From the NCBI RefSeq assembly GCF_036346855.1, contig NZ_CP107841.1, positions 9,304,001-9,368,000 of the forward strand: DNA of 64,000 nucleotides, written 5' to 3'. A program made the position numbers and the translations under genes. Position 1 is the first letter of the stretch; every line of letters begins with the position of its first letter. Origin of the DNA: Streptomyces europaeiscabiei (GTDB taxonomy: Bacteria; Actinomycetota; Actinomycetes; Streptomycetales; Streptomycetaceae). Below, piece after piece: positions 56,091 through 64,000 of this stretch. The notes below the pieces were generated by a model. The model was not told the origin of the DNA, did no database searches, and worked only from the letters and a program-made list of their open reading frames with translations.

Positions 56091-57136
56091 GGCTCCTCCA
56101 GCAGTGAGGCGAGCAGTCGCTCGCGGTCGGCGTGGATGGTGGTGTTCGCGCGGTAGAAACGGGCGGCCAGTTCACGGCCGGACAGGTGGATGTAGCGCAT
56201 CGTGGTCGCCAGATCGCGGTGGCCGGCGTACTGGGCGATCTGGTCAAGGGTCCAGTCGGCGCGGGCCAGGTCGGTCAGCCGTAGATGCCGGAAGGTGTGG
56301 GTGGACAGCCGGGCGGCCCCGGCATTTCGGGCGATGTGCTCGACGGTCTTCGACCAGATGGAAGGTCCCAGCGGCGCACCGTAGTTGCGGTTCGACACCG
56401 ACCGGAACAGCGGCCCGTCGATCCGGCCGAACAGTGTGCGACGTTCGCGGAGATAGGCCACGAACAGCTGCGACGAGGTCCTGCCGAACGCCACCTCCCG
56501 GGCCCTCTGAGACTTGGTGGTCTCTGCCCGCAGGTGGATGAGACGGTGTGCGGGCTCGAAGTCTTCGACATCGAGTTGGGCGAGCTCTTCGCGGCGCAGG
56601 GCACCGTCGTAGGCGAGCGTGACCATCAGCCGGTTGCGCAGCGATTCCGCTGCACAGGCAGCCAGGATCCGTTGCCAGACCTCCTCGGCGGGGATCCACG
56701 GGGCTTGCTCGATGTGCCGTACCAAGCCCTGACGGGGTCTTCGGCCACCGCGTCCGGCCTGCCCCCGGCGGACCGGGTTCTGCTCGCGCCGGCCGTCTTC
56801 CACCAGGTATTCGTAGAAGGACCGGACCGCGACCAGTCGCTGTTGGATGGTCGCGTTCGCCAGGCCCGTCTCGGCCTGGCGTGACCCTTTCGACGCGTGT
56901 CTGACGGCTCGGGGCCGGTCCAACATGTTCCTGATCCAGGCGGCGACGGTGTCCGCGCGGGCCATCAGCGGGTCTGTTGCTTCCGCGGCGCGGAACCGCA
57001 GGTGGTCCTCGACCGCACGCCCGTATGCGTCGATCGTGTTGGGTGCTCGACCGATGTTCGCGGTGAACTGCAGCCACCGGCGGGCCAGTTGATGCTCTGC
57101 AACAGTGGGGAACTTGCCCCACGGTATCGGGGCCAT
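56087..57136 (-). CDS. TnpA-like tyrosine recombinase
   Basis: A 349-residue integrase. An N-terminal SAM-like core-binding domain (TIDAYGRAVEDHLRFRA; IQQRLVAVRSFYEYLVEDG) precedes the catalytic part: Arg I in YDGALRREELAQLDVEDF, HxxR in THTFRHLRLTDLA, and GHRDLATTMRYIHLSG with Tyr. A following stop-start overlap couples it to the TnpB-like gene. The start ATG at 57136 lies only 9 nt from the CTAG where the IS array begins, so the array separates it from any native promoter. Confidence 0.9.
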   Translation of the reverse strand: MAPIPWGKFPTVAEHQLARRWLQFTANIGRAPNTIDAYGRAVEDHLRFRAAEATDPLMARADTVAAWIRNMLDRPRAVRHASKGSRQAETGLANATIQQRLVAVRSFYEYLVEDGRREQNPVRRGQAGRGGRRPRQGLVRHIEQAPWIPAEEVWQRILAACAAESLRNRLMVTLAYDGALRREELAQLDVEDFEPAHRLIHLRAETTKSQRAREVAFGRTSSQLFVAYLRERRTLFGRIDGPLFRSVSNRNYGAPLGPSIWSKTVEHIARNAGAARLSTHTFRHLRLTDLARADWTLDQIAQYAGHRDLATTMRYIHLSGRELAARFYRANTTIHADRERLLASLLEEP

Positions 57137-57149
57137 GACTGCAGGCTAG

Positions 57150-58716
57150 TACTCCAGCAGTACTTCGTGGCTTGACCTGGGGAAACGTCGAGCGGTGGGA
57201 GTGTAGCGGGCGGGAAGTCGTCACGGACGGCTTCTGCCCGCACGCCCCTCGAAGGAGTGCCCCCGACGTCGGTAGTGGCAGCGGCGGGCCACCGCTTGGC
57301 GTCGTCGGCGCCAGTGCGACCAGCTCAGCACGTGAGTGAGGGTGTGAAGGTCTCGGGGTGTGTGAGCTGCCAGGAGTCGCCGCACTTCTGCCACGGTGAG
57401 CTCGATGACCACGGCATCCTCACCGGTGGATCCCCTTTTTCGGCTGCTCGCGCGCTCATCGCAACGAGGAAGGTGTGGGCGAGCATGGCCAGGGTGATGT
57501 GCCGGTACCAGCCGACGTAGCGGCGGACTTCGTACTCGTCCAGGCCGCACTCGTTCTTCGCTGCCTGGAAACACTCTTCGATCGCCCACCGGGCGCCGGC
57601 AACGCGCACCAGTTCGTCCACGCCGACATCCAGCGGTGCGTAGCCGAGGTAGTAGGCGATCTCGTCCGGCCGGCTCAAGCTGCGCCGTGCCAGCGCCCAC
57701 CGTCGACGGATCAACACGCCGTCCTGGTGGTCGTACTCGGACACTGGGCGCAACTGGACGGCTGCCCAGTCGTATTCGCGCTGTCCCTTCGCGCCCGCGC
57801 CGCAGGAACGGCGTTCCCATGCCTGGTCGGGGGCCTGCTCGAAGGCCTTGTCGATGCGTGGGCCGGCCAGGGAGAACTGGGACTTGGGGACGGCGAGGAC
57901 GTAGCCGACGCCGGATGTTTCCAGCATCCGGCGGAAGCGGTTGTCCTGTCCGTAGGCGGCGTCCGCCGTGACCCAGGCGACCGGCAGCGGCGAGGCCAGC
58001 GCCCTGCGGACGATCGTCGCCGCGAGGGTGTTCTTGGTGGCGAACTCCCGCTCGTCGGGGACCTTGGCGGCGCGGCAGCGGTCACGGTCGTCCGTCCAGG
58101 ACTTGGGCAGGTAGAGCTCGCGGTCCACCAGGGCGCGGCCGGCTGTGCTGGTGTAGGCGGCGAAGACGCCGATCTGGCAGTTCTCGGTGCGGCCGGCGGT
58201 GCCGGAGTACTGCCTTTGGACTCCGGCGGATGTAGTGCCCTTCTTCAGGAACCCGGTGTCGTCGATGATCAGTACACCGTCGGGGCGGCCGAGGTGTTCG
58301 GCGACGTAGGTCTGCAGGTCGTCGCGGATGTCGTCGGGGTTCCAGCGGGCTCGGGAGAGCAGGTGCTGCAGTCCGTCCGGGGTGGCGTGGCCGGCGTGTT
58401 CGGCAAGTTGCCAGCTGTTTTTTCGGGCCACCGGGGCGAGCAGTGCGCGCACGTAGTCCCGCATGCGGCGGCGTGGTTCGACACGGCCGAAGTGGCGCCC
58501 GATGGTGGTGAAGAGGTGGTCCAGGTCGCGGTCCCAGGTCTCGGCTGCCTGTTCGGTGATCACGACCCGAGGCTTCCCAGGCCCGGGGCGACCTTGCCAT
58601 CGGGGGCACTCCTTCGAGGGGCGTGCGGGCAGAAGCCGTCCGTGACGACTTCCCGCCCGCTACACTCCCACCGCTCGACGTTTCCCCAGGTCAAGCCACG
58701 AAGTACTGCTGGAGTA
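57150..58716 (-). mobile_element. IS701-family element, copy A
   Basis: A 1567-bp element with perfect 117-bp terminal inverted repeats (57150-57266 and 58600-58716) beginning TACTCCAGCAGTACTTCG. Flanked by CTAG at 57146-57149 and 58717-58720. One transposase gene on the minus strand. Identical to copy C at 60937-62503 as far as can be compared. Confidence 0.93.
57325..58563 (-). CDS. IS701-family transposase (copy A)
   Basis: A 412-residue DDE transposase: VLIIDDTGFLKKG (first Asp), LPKSWTDD, WVTADAAYG (second Asp) and WAIEECFQAAKNECGLDEYE (Glu). After AEKGDPPV the frame ends in non-family residues (RMPWSSSSPW...). The expected tail (DAVVIELTVAEVRRLLAAH, ending RRRQAVARRCHYRRRG) lies in the -1 frame to 57221. 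The change falls at A5G4 (57430s), so either a fixed frameshift or a programmed -1 shift on GAA-AAA-GGG. Both copies share it. Confidence 0.88.
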   Translation of the reverse strand: MITEQAAETWDRDLDHLFTTIGRHFGRVEPRRRMRDYVRALLAPVARKNSWQLAEHAGHATPDGLQHLLSRARWNPDDIRDDLQTYVAEHLGRPDGVLIIDDTGFLKKGTTSAGVQRQYSGTAGRTENCQIGVFAAYTSTAGRALVDRELYLPKSWTDDRDRCRAAKVPDEREFATKNTLAATIVRRALASPLPVAWVTADAAYGQDNRFRRMLETSGVGYVLAVPKSQFSLAGPRIDKAFEQAPDQAWERRSCGAGAKGQREYDWAAVQLRPVSEYDHQDGVLIRRRWALARRSLSRPDEIAYYLGYAPLDVGVDELVRVAGARWAIEECFQAAKNECGLDEYEVRRYVGWYRHITLAMLAHTFLVAMSARAAEKGDPPVRMPWSSSSPWQKCGDSWQLTHPETFTPSLTC

Positions 58717-58797
58717 CTAGTACTCCAGCCGTAGATCGTGATCTTGCGGGTCCGAGCCGGTCTGGGAGCGAGTGCGGCCACCGTTGATCATCAGTGT

Positions 58798-60111
58798 GTG
58801 AAGACAGAAGATCAGTCGGTGGCCGCAGGTCACAGCATAGATCCTGCACGTTGGCAGAACATGTTCGAGGCCCTGATGGGCCGAATCGCTGGACGGTTCG
58901 GGCGGGTGGAACCGCGGCGCCGGGCACGGGAGTTCGTCCTTGGCCTGTTGTCGGACCTACCGCGCAAGAACTGCTGGACGCTCGCCGAGCATGCCGGGGA
59001 CGCGACACCGGACGGCTTGCAGCATCTGCTGTCCAGGGCGAAGTGGGACGCCGACGCGGTCCGTGACGACCTCCGCGGTTTCGTCATCGAGCAACTGCAG
59101 GACGACGACGCGGTGTTGGTCGTCGATGAGACCGGCGATCTCAAGAAGGGCACCGCCACGGTCGGGGTCCAGCGCCAGTACACCGGCACCGCCGGACGCA
59201 TCGAGAACAGCCAGGTCGCCGTCTACCTCGCCTACTCCACCCCGCGCGGCCATGCGGCGATCGACCGGGAACTCTATGTCCCGCGCTCCTGGACCCAGGA
59301 CGCGTCCCGCTGCCAGGCCGCCGGGATACCCGACACCGTGCGCTTCGCCACGAAACCCGCACTCGCCGCCCGCATGATCGGCCGTGCCATGGATGCCGGC
59401 ATCCTCGTATCCTGGGTGGCCGGCGACGAGGTCTACGGGAGCAACCCGCACCTGCGGGCCGCGCTGGAGCAACGGCAGCTCGGCTACGTCCTGGCCATCG
59501 CCTGCGACCACCAGATCACCACCCGCGCAGGCAGAATCCGCGCCGACGCACTGGCCAAGAGGCTCCCGAAACGGGCCTGGCAGAAGCTTTCCGTCGGGGC
59601 CGGAGCCAAGGGGCATCGCTACTACGACTGGGCCCTGGCCGATACCGCCGACGAGAGGCCCGGCCACCACCATCTGCTCGTCCGCCGCAACCGCAGCAGC
59701 GGTGAACTCGCCTTCTACCGCTGCTACTCGGCGGCCCAAGTGCCCCTGTCCACCTTGGTGAAGGTGGCCGGACGCAGATGGACGGTCGAAGAGATCTTCC
59801 AGTCCAGCAAGGGTCTGGCCGGACTGGACGAGCATCAAGTCAGACGCTGGACGTCCTGGCACCGATGGGTCACCCTCGCGATGCTGGCCCATGCCTTTCT
59901 CGCGGCAGCCACCGCCCACGAACGCGCTGACACACCGGCTCCGGACGGACTGATCCCGCTGACCTGCAACGAGATCCAGCACCTGTTCAGCACACTCGTC
60001 ACCCAGCCCATCCACCCAGCCACACATAGGCTTCGCTGGTCCGCATGGCGACGACGCCACCAGGCCCGATCCCGGGCCAGCCATTACCGGCGCCGAACGG
60101 CTGTGAGGTGA
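58798..60111 (+). CDS. IS701-family transposase (element B)
   Basis: About 437 residues. VLVVDETGDLKKG, VPRSWTQD, WVAGDEVYGSNPHLRAALE and WTVEEIFQSSKGLAGLDEHQ give the DDE triad, and the C-terminus LIPLTCNEIQHLFSTLV then WSAWRRRHQARSRASHYRRR is complete. This copy, unlike A and C, has no frame problem. The start is uncertain: the GTG at 58798 or the ATG at 58861 (MFEALMGRIAGRFGRVEPRR). It is more distant from A/C than those are from each other. Confidence 0.88.
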   Translation: MKTEDQSVAAGHSIDPARWQNMFEALMGRIAGRFGRVEPRRRAREFVLGLLSDLPRKNCWTLAEHAGDATPDGLQHLLSRAKWDADAVRDDLRGFVIEQLQDDDAVLVVDETGDLKKGTATVGVQRQYTGTAGRIENSQVAVYLAYSTPRGHAAIDRELYVPRSWTQDASRCQAAGIPDTVRFATKPALAARMIGRAMDAGILVSWVAGDEVYGSNPHLRAALEQRQLGYVLAIACDHQITTRAGRIRADALAKRLPKRAWQKLSVGAGAKGHRYYDWALADTADERPGHHHLLVRRNRSSGELAFYRCYSAAQVPLSTLVKVAGRRWTVEEIFQSSKGLAGLDEHQVRRWTSWHRWVTLAMLAHAFLAAATAHERADTPAPDGLIPLTCNEIQHLFSTLVTQPIHPATHRLRWSAWRRRHQARSRASHYRRRTAVR

Positions 60112-60190
60112 CGATCCCGATCTGCTGCACGGGCGGCCGGGGACGCCATGGAGTTGGCTGTCATGGTTGACGATCCTAGGCTCGGCAACC

Positions 60191-60868
60191 ATGACAGTTC
60201 TGATCATGGTGTGGGGAGCATCTCCCGGAGTGGGCAAGTCGACGCTGTGCGCCGGGCTGTCTCGGTGGCTGGCTGATACGGGACTGCGGGTGGACCACTT
60301 CCGCGAGGAGGAGATCTTGACCCGACCGCAGTTCGCCGCGGTGGCCGAGGAGTTCAAGGCGACAGGCACGGTCGAGCCGGGGACACTGATCGCGGCGGCG
60401 GCGAGGTTCGTCGATGCGGTTGTGGCGAGCGGCGATGACGTGGTGATTGCGGACGCGCTGATGCCGTTCGTGCCGACGCTGCTGGCCATGGGGCACGGCG
60501 AAGAGACGATCGACGCCTTCATGACCGACCTCACCGAGGTTCTCGCACGGGTTCGGCCGGTCATGGTCTTTCTCGATGGGAACGCCGAGTTCGCGTTGCC
60601 CCGAGCTGCGACGCGGGAAGGCGAGCAGTGGCTGGACTGGTACGTCGGGAAACTCGCCAGCTACGACGTAAGTCCTCCAGTGGCCGACGTCGCTTCGGCG
60701 GTGACGTACCTGCGGCATGAGCGTGCAGTGACACTTGGCGCAGTCCGTCGGAAGGACTGGGATCTCGTTGTGATCGAACGAGCTGACGAGCGGCACCCGG
60801 ATGAGGTACTGCGGGTCGCGCAACGGGGCCTGAGGCCATGGCTCGGATGGACTGCCACACACGGATAG
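60191..60868 (+). CDS. P-loop NTPase/kinase-like passenger protein
   Basis: A 225-residue protein beginning MTVLIMVWGASPGVGKST, a Walker A motif right at the N-terminus as in small nucleotide- or metabolite-kinases and zeta-type proteins. A Walker-B-like strand DVVIADALMPF follows around residue 86, and VMVFLDGNAEFALPRAATRE has the look of a lid/substrate segment. I do not recognise a specific family. Downstream of the transposase and within the element B repeats, it is carried with the element. ATG at 60191; the frame extends to 60167 without need. Confidence 0.75.
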   Translation: MTVLIMVWGASPGVGKSTLCAGLSRWLADTGLRVDHFREEEILTRPQFAAVAEEFKATGTVEPGTLIAAAARFVDAVVASGDDVVIADALMPFVPTLLAMGHGEETIDAFMTDLTEVLARVRPVMVFLDGNAEFALPRAATREGEQWLDWYVGKLASYDVSPPVADVASAVTYLRHERAVTLGAVRRKDWDLVVIERADERHPDEVLRVAQRGLRPWLGWTATHG

Positions 60869-60936
60869 GACGGGCTCGACAATGGGACTCGGCCGACCGA
60901 CGCCACGACCGTAACGATCTACGGCTGGAGTACTAG

Positions 60937-62503
60937 TACTCCAGCAGTACTTCGTGGCTTGACCTGGGGAAACGTCGAGCGGTGGGAGTGTAGCGGGCGG
61001 GAAGTCGTCACGGACGGCTTCTGCCCGCACGCCCCTCGAAGGAGTGCCCCCGACGTCGGTAGTGGCAGCGGCGGGCCACCGCTTGGCGTCGTCGGCGCCA
61101 GTGCGACCAGCTCAGCACGTGAGTGAGGGTGTGAAGGTCTCGGGGTGTGTGAGCTGCCAGGAGTCGCCGCACTTCTGCCACGGTGAGCTCGATGACCACG
61201 GCATCCTCACCGGTGGATCCCCTTTTTCGGCTGCTCGCGCGCTCATCGCAACGAGGAAGGTGTGGGCGAGCATGGCCAGGGTGATGTGCCGGTACCAGCC
61301 GACGTAGCGGCGGACTTCGTACTCGTCCAGGCCGCACTCGTTCTTCGCTGCCTGGAAACACTCTTCGATCGCCCACCGGGCGCCGGCAACGCGCACCAGT
61401 TCGTCCACGCCGACATCCAGCGGTGCGTAGCCGAGGTAGTAGGCGATCTCGTCCGGCCGGCTCAAGCTGCGCCGTGCCAGCGCCCACCGTCGACGGATCA
61501 ACACGCCGTCCTGGTGGTCGTACTCGGACACTGGGCGCAACTGGACGGCTGCCCAGTCGTATTCGCGCTGTCCCTTCGCGCCCGCGCCGCAGGAACGGCG
61601 TTCCCATGCCTGGTCGGGGGCCTGCTCGAAGGCCTTGTCGATGCGTGGGCCGGCCAGGGAGAACTGGGACTTGGGGACGGCGAGGACGTAGCCGACGCCG
61701 GATGTTTCCAGCATCCGGCGGAAGCGGTTGTCCTGTCCGTAGGCGGCGTCCGCCGTGACCCAGGCGACCGGCAGCGGCGAGGCCAGCGCCCTGCGGACGA
61801 TCGTCGCCGCGAGGGTGTTCTTGGTGGCGAACTCCCGCTCGTCGGGGACCTTGGCGGCGCGGCAGCGGTCACGGTCGTCCGTCCAGGACTTGGGCAGGTA
61901 GAGCTCGCGGTCCACCAGGGCGCGGCCGGCTGTGCTGGTGTAGGCGGCGAAGACGCCGATCTGGCAGTTCTCGGTGCGGCCGGCGGTGCCGGAGTACTGC
62001 CTTTGGACTCCGGCGGATGTAGTGCCCTTCTTCAGGAACCCGGTGTCGTCGATGATCAGTACACCGTCGGGGCGGCCGAGGTGTTCGGCGACGTAGGTCT
62101 GCAGGTCGTCGCGGATGTCGTCGGGGTTCCAGCGGGCTCGGGAGAGCAGGTGCTGCAGTCCGTCCGGGGTGGCGTGGCCGGCGTGTTCGGCAAGTTGCCA
62201 GCTGTTTTTTCGGGCCACCGGGGCGAGCAGTGCGCGCACGTAGTCCCGCATGCGGCGGCGTGGTTCGACACGGCCGAAGTGGCGCCCGATGGTGGTGAAG
62301 AGGTGGTCCAGGTCGCGGTCCCAGGTCTCGGCTGCCTGTTCGGTGATCACGACCCGAGGCTTCCCAGGCCCGGGGCGACCTTGCCATCGGGGGCACTCCT
62401 TCGAGGGGCGTGCGGGCAGAAGCCGTCCGTGACGACTTCCCGCCCGCTACACTCCCACCGCTCGACGTTTCCCCAGGTCAAGCCACGAAGTACTGCTGGA
62501 GTA
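60937..62503 (-). mobile_element. IS701-family element, copy C
   Basis: 1567 bp, same orientation and same 117-bp terminal repeats as copy A. Flanked by CTAG at 60933-60936 and 62504-62507. All encoded frames on both strands match those of copy A exactly, so the two are a very recent duplication. Confidence 0.93.
61112..62350 (-). CDS. IS701-family transposase (copy C)
   Basis: Identical to the copy A product: 412 residues with the same DDE motifs and the same loss of the conserved C-terminal tail at the A5G4 run; the tail continues in the -1 frame to 61008. That an element with this frame became duplicated argues that it is functional as it stands, by frameshifting, or was moved by another transposase. 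Confidence 0.88.
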   Translation of the reverse strand: MITEQAAETWDRDLDHLFTTIGRHFGRVEPRRRMRDYVRALLAPVARKNSWQLAEHAGHATPDGLQHLLSRARWNPDDIRDDLQTYVAEHLGRPDGVLIIDDTGFLKKGTTSAGVQRQYSGTAGRTENCQIGVFAAYTSTAGRALVDRELYLPKSWTDDRDRCRAAKVPDEREFATKNTLAATIVRRALASPLPVAWVTADAAYGQDNRFRRMLETSGVGYVLAVPKSQFSLAGPRIDKAFEQAPDQAWERRSCGAGAKGQREYDWAAVQLRPVSEYDHQDGVLIRRRWALARRSLSRPDEIAYYLGYAPLDVGVDELVRVAGARWAIEECFQAAKNECGLDEYEVRRYVGWYRHITLAMLAHTFLVAMSARAAEKGDPPVRMPWSSSSPWQKCGDSWQLTHPETFTPSLTC

Positions 62504-62528
62504 CTAGACCCGCTCGATTCCACATAAG

Positions 62529-63116
62529 GCAACCGAGGCAGCTCGATTTCGGAGTGTCGGCCAAGCCGATAGAGGTCAAATAGCGGATGCAGTCTGCACG
62601 TGACCAGCCGAGGTCTATGAGTGGATGCCGGTTGCGCATGCACTTGACGTCGGAGTCCTTGGCCCGGTGGAATTCATCCGTCGAGATGTCGACCCACTGT
62701 TCGACGAATATGTCCTTGGGGATGCGCTGGGGGTAGGAGTATCCGAGAAGTTCTCGGACCTTCTTCTTGATCGGTTTTATTTTATATTCCCCGGTGCACT
62801 GGCGCCTGGTCATGCCCTGTTTTCCGTCCTGGTTGAGGATGTACAGCGGCATGGATGCGAAGCGGTGCTCGGGATCTAGGGCGTCCTCTCGAATGTTTCC
62901 CGCGGTGACGCGCAGAACGGGTATGCCTGCAGGGACGGCGATTTCCTGTTCGAGGCGGTCGAGGTGGGAATAGACGGCTTTGGGTTCCCAGCCGGTGTCG
63001 GCGAAAATGGCGTAGTCGACCTTGGGGAGGATGCCTTCGGCGGACAGGGCGAGCATGGTGCTGGATTGAATTCCGGCGCCTAGTGAAATCGAATGGAAAG
63101 CGGGGAGCTTGGAAAT
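62529..63116 (-). pseudogene. PAPS-reductase-like protein, N-terminal half (split gene)
   Basis: Reads HSISLGAGIQSSTMLALSAE (PP-loop-like SxGxxSS), AIFADTGWEPKAVYSHLDRL, ASMPLYILNQDGKQGM, RRQCTGEYKIKP, and ends LADTPKSSCLGC. The 19 nt or so after CLGC belong to the inserted element, then IS copy C begins. The C-terminal half is at 52879-53228. Joined, the protein would be about 305 residues, the family size. Members are phage- and element-borne ATP-pyrophosphatase-fold enzymes of uncertain substrate. No ATG/GTG start is visible ahead of HSISLGAG in this frame. Confidence 0.8.
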
Positions 63117-64000
63117 GACTGGTCCTGGGGGTGATGGGGCTGGCCCGGTTCGGCGGCGAGGCGGGCGATGCGGGCGCTGATGAGGGCGGCGTGGCGGATG
63201 GGCAAGGCGTGTGTGGTGCGGGGGAGGACGTCCAGTGCGGCGGCGGGAGGTGGGCGGCCAGCTGCTTGGTGTGGGCGGCGGGGATGTGCCGGTCGTCGGC
63301 TCCCGCCATGAGCAGCAGCCGGTCGCCGAGCTGGCTCAGGACGGTGAGGTCGCGCGGCTTGTAGTCGCGCAGGGACTGCCACAGGGCGGCGAGATCACCG
63401 GTCGCGGTGTGGCGGACGCCGTGGCGGCACGGCGGTGGCCTGTCGGCCGACCGGTTGGGGCGTGGGGCGAGGCGGTGGGGGTGCGTGGCGGGCAGCCGTC
63501 GGCGCAGGAGATCCACCGCGCGAGGTGTGTGGGCGCAGGTCAGGGCAGCGAGGCTGCGTCCGGCGGCCAACAGCCAGGCGCACGGGCCGCGGCCGGGCAG
63601 CACCGTCGCACCCCGTGCGGTGGGAGACAGCAGTACCATGCCCCGTACGCGGGTCAGGTGTTGGGGGTGCAGGGCGGTGAGTTCCTGCAGGACCAGGGTG
63701 CCCAGGGAGTGGCCGGCGAGCACGAGCGGTCCGGTGGGGGCGAGGCGGGTCAGGATCTGGTGCGGGTCGTCGGCGAGTTGTTCGACCGTCAGCGGTGCCT
63801 GGCCTCGGGAGGTGTGGCCGTGCGCGCGCTGGTCGTAGCGCAGGACGCCCAGGCCCAGACCGGTCAGGTGCCGGGTGTGCAGACGCCACAAGTCGGCGGT
63901 GACGGACGCGCCGTGCACGAGGACGACCGTCGCGCCGTCGCGACGCGGGCGCACAGGCGTATCGCGGTAGACGGACAGGGGTGTGCCGTCCGCGGCGGAG
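63080..64000 (-). pseudogene. Alpha/beta hydrolase, 5' end outside the window, frameshifted
   Basis: The frame enters from the right edge: VVLVHGASVTADLWRLH, LGVLRYDQRAHGHT, nucleophile elbow LAGHSLGTLVLQE, MVLLSPTARG, then LLMAGADDRHIPAAH with the acid. Near 63240 (CCGCCGCC run) the frame shifts; the catalytic His segment (VLPRTTHALPIRHAALISAR) is read in another frame that ends at 63080. Without the shift the protein would lack the catalytic His. The end overlaps the PAPS-reductase-like gene region, suggesting one operon. Mutation or sequence error cannot be distinguished. Confidence 0.75.

Larger units (their letters stand above)
58721..60932 (+). mobile_element. IS701-family element B carrying a passenger gene
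   Basis: A 2212-bp element bounded by 19-bp perfect inverted repeats TACTCCAGCCGTAGATCGT. It is flanked by CTAG at 58717-58720 and 60933-60936. Besides the transposase gene it holds a P-loop protein gene inside the repeats. It is inserted head-on between identical copies A and C, sharing only the first nine terminal bases TACTCCAGC with them. Confidence 0.88.
53229..62527 (-). mobile_element. Tn554-like tyrosine-recombinase element inside the PAPS-reductase-like gene
   Basis: The DNA between the two gene halves. It carries two overlapping tyrosine recombinase genes (TnpA- and TnpB-like) and a NUDIX gene; a three-IS array lies between tnpA and one end. Removing the IS array leaves about 3.9 kb, with the tnpA start only about 33 nt from the element end, as in Tn554-type transposons. 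Short inverted GAATCGAG copies occur near both ends (53242-53249 plus strand; 62520-62513 minus strand). The exact crossover base is uncertain by a few nt. Confidence 0.7.

Noticed and set aside
57475..58734. 419-codon plus-strand frame, repeated at 61262
   Set aside because: Antisense of the IS701 transposase; present in both copies only because the copies are identical.
62513..62533. CATAA shared at both Tn554-like junctions as crossover core
   Set aside because: Using it to rebuild the target would lose 4 nt and break the PAPS-reductase frame, while cutting after TGCC restores the motif exactly.
1..64000. CRISPR array, tRNA/rRNA genes, or a polyketide/NRPS cluster
   Set aside because: No regularly spaced short repeats, no clover-leaf candidates and no modular synthase domains were found.

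Overview
The window is high-GC actinobacterial DNA, almost certainly Streptomyces. The signs are third-position GC bias, GTG/TTG starts with AGGAGG-type ribosome sites, DUF317 and SpoIIE/anti-sigma style proteins, and IS types common in that genus. It is a patchwork: ordinary metabolic operons on the left, catabolic gene sets in the middle, and a mobile-element-rich right third. No rRNA, tRNA or CRISPR array was seen.

1-10.4 kb: the end of an acyl-CoA ligase gene overlapping a crotonase gene; moaA; the electron-transfer flavoprotein genes etfB-etfA with a membrane Fe-S oxidoreductase (etfD-like), all on the minus strand; and the proton-translocating transhydrogenase pair pntA-pntB. 10.4-17.8 kb: an IS701-type remnant, a PAS-PAS-GAF-SpoIIE-HATPase phosphatase, then a divergent three-gene set resembling 2-methylfumaryl-CoA isomerase (mct), mesaconyl-C4-CoA hydratase and citramalyl-CoA lyase. 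These would convert mesaconyl-CoA to acetyl-CoA plus pyruvate. The divergent promoters face each other across a palindrome.

18.3-26.0 kb: a sugar-type ABC importer (permease, lipoprotein, and an unusual ATPase-ATPase-permease fusion) followed by an SMP-30-type lactonase, then a secreted DUF6152-like protein with a DUF6644-like membrane partner. 26.1-34.0 kb: an insertion-sequence graveyard. It includes a three-level nest (IS30 inside IS3 inside a deleted IS701-type element) in which each insertion can be resolved to its target duplication. 34.0-44.4 kb: a catabolic island with two MmgE/PrpD genes, three SDRs, a 3-hydroxyisobutyrate-dehydrogenase-like gene, an aldehyde dehydrogenase and a zinc alcohol dehydrogenase. 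The substrate is not identifiable.

45.3-64.0 kb: a small secreted lipocalin-like protein, a large serine recombinase, and a minus-strand operon (alpha/beta hydrolase, PAPS-reductase-like enzyme, C5 cytosine methyltransferase, DnaB-N-domain protein, DUF317 protein). The PAPS-reductase-like gene is cut between its CLGC motif and the following PFYG by a mobile element carrying two overlapping tyrosine recombinases (Tn554 TnpA/TnpB style) and a NUDIX gene. The short leader of that element has itself been hit by three IS701-family elements in tandem, each separated by one CTAG. The outer two are identical 1567-bp copies with 117-bp perfect inverted repeats; the middle one carries a P-loop kinase-like passenger gene. 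This nested Tn554-like/IS701 structure is the most unusual part of the window.
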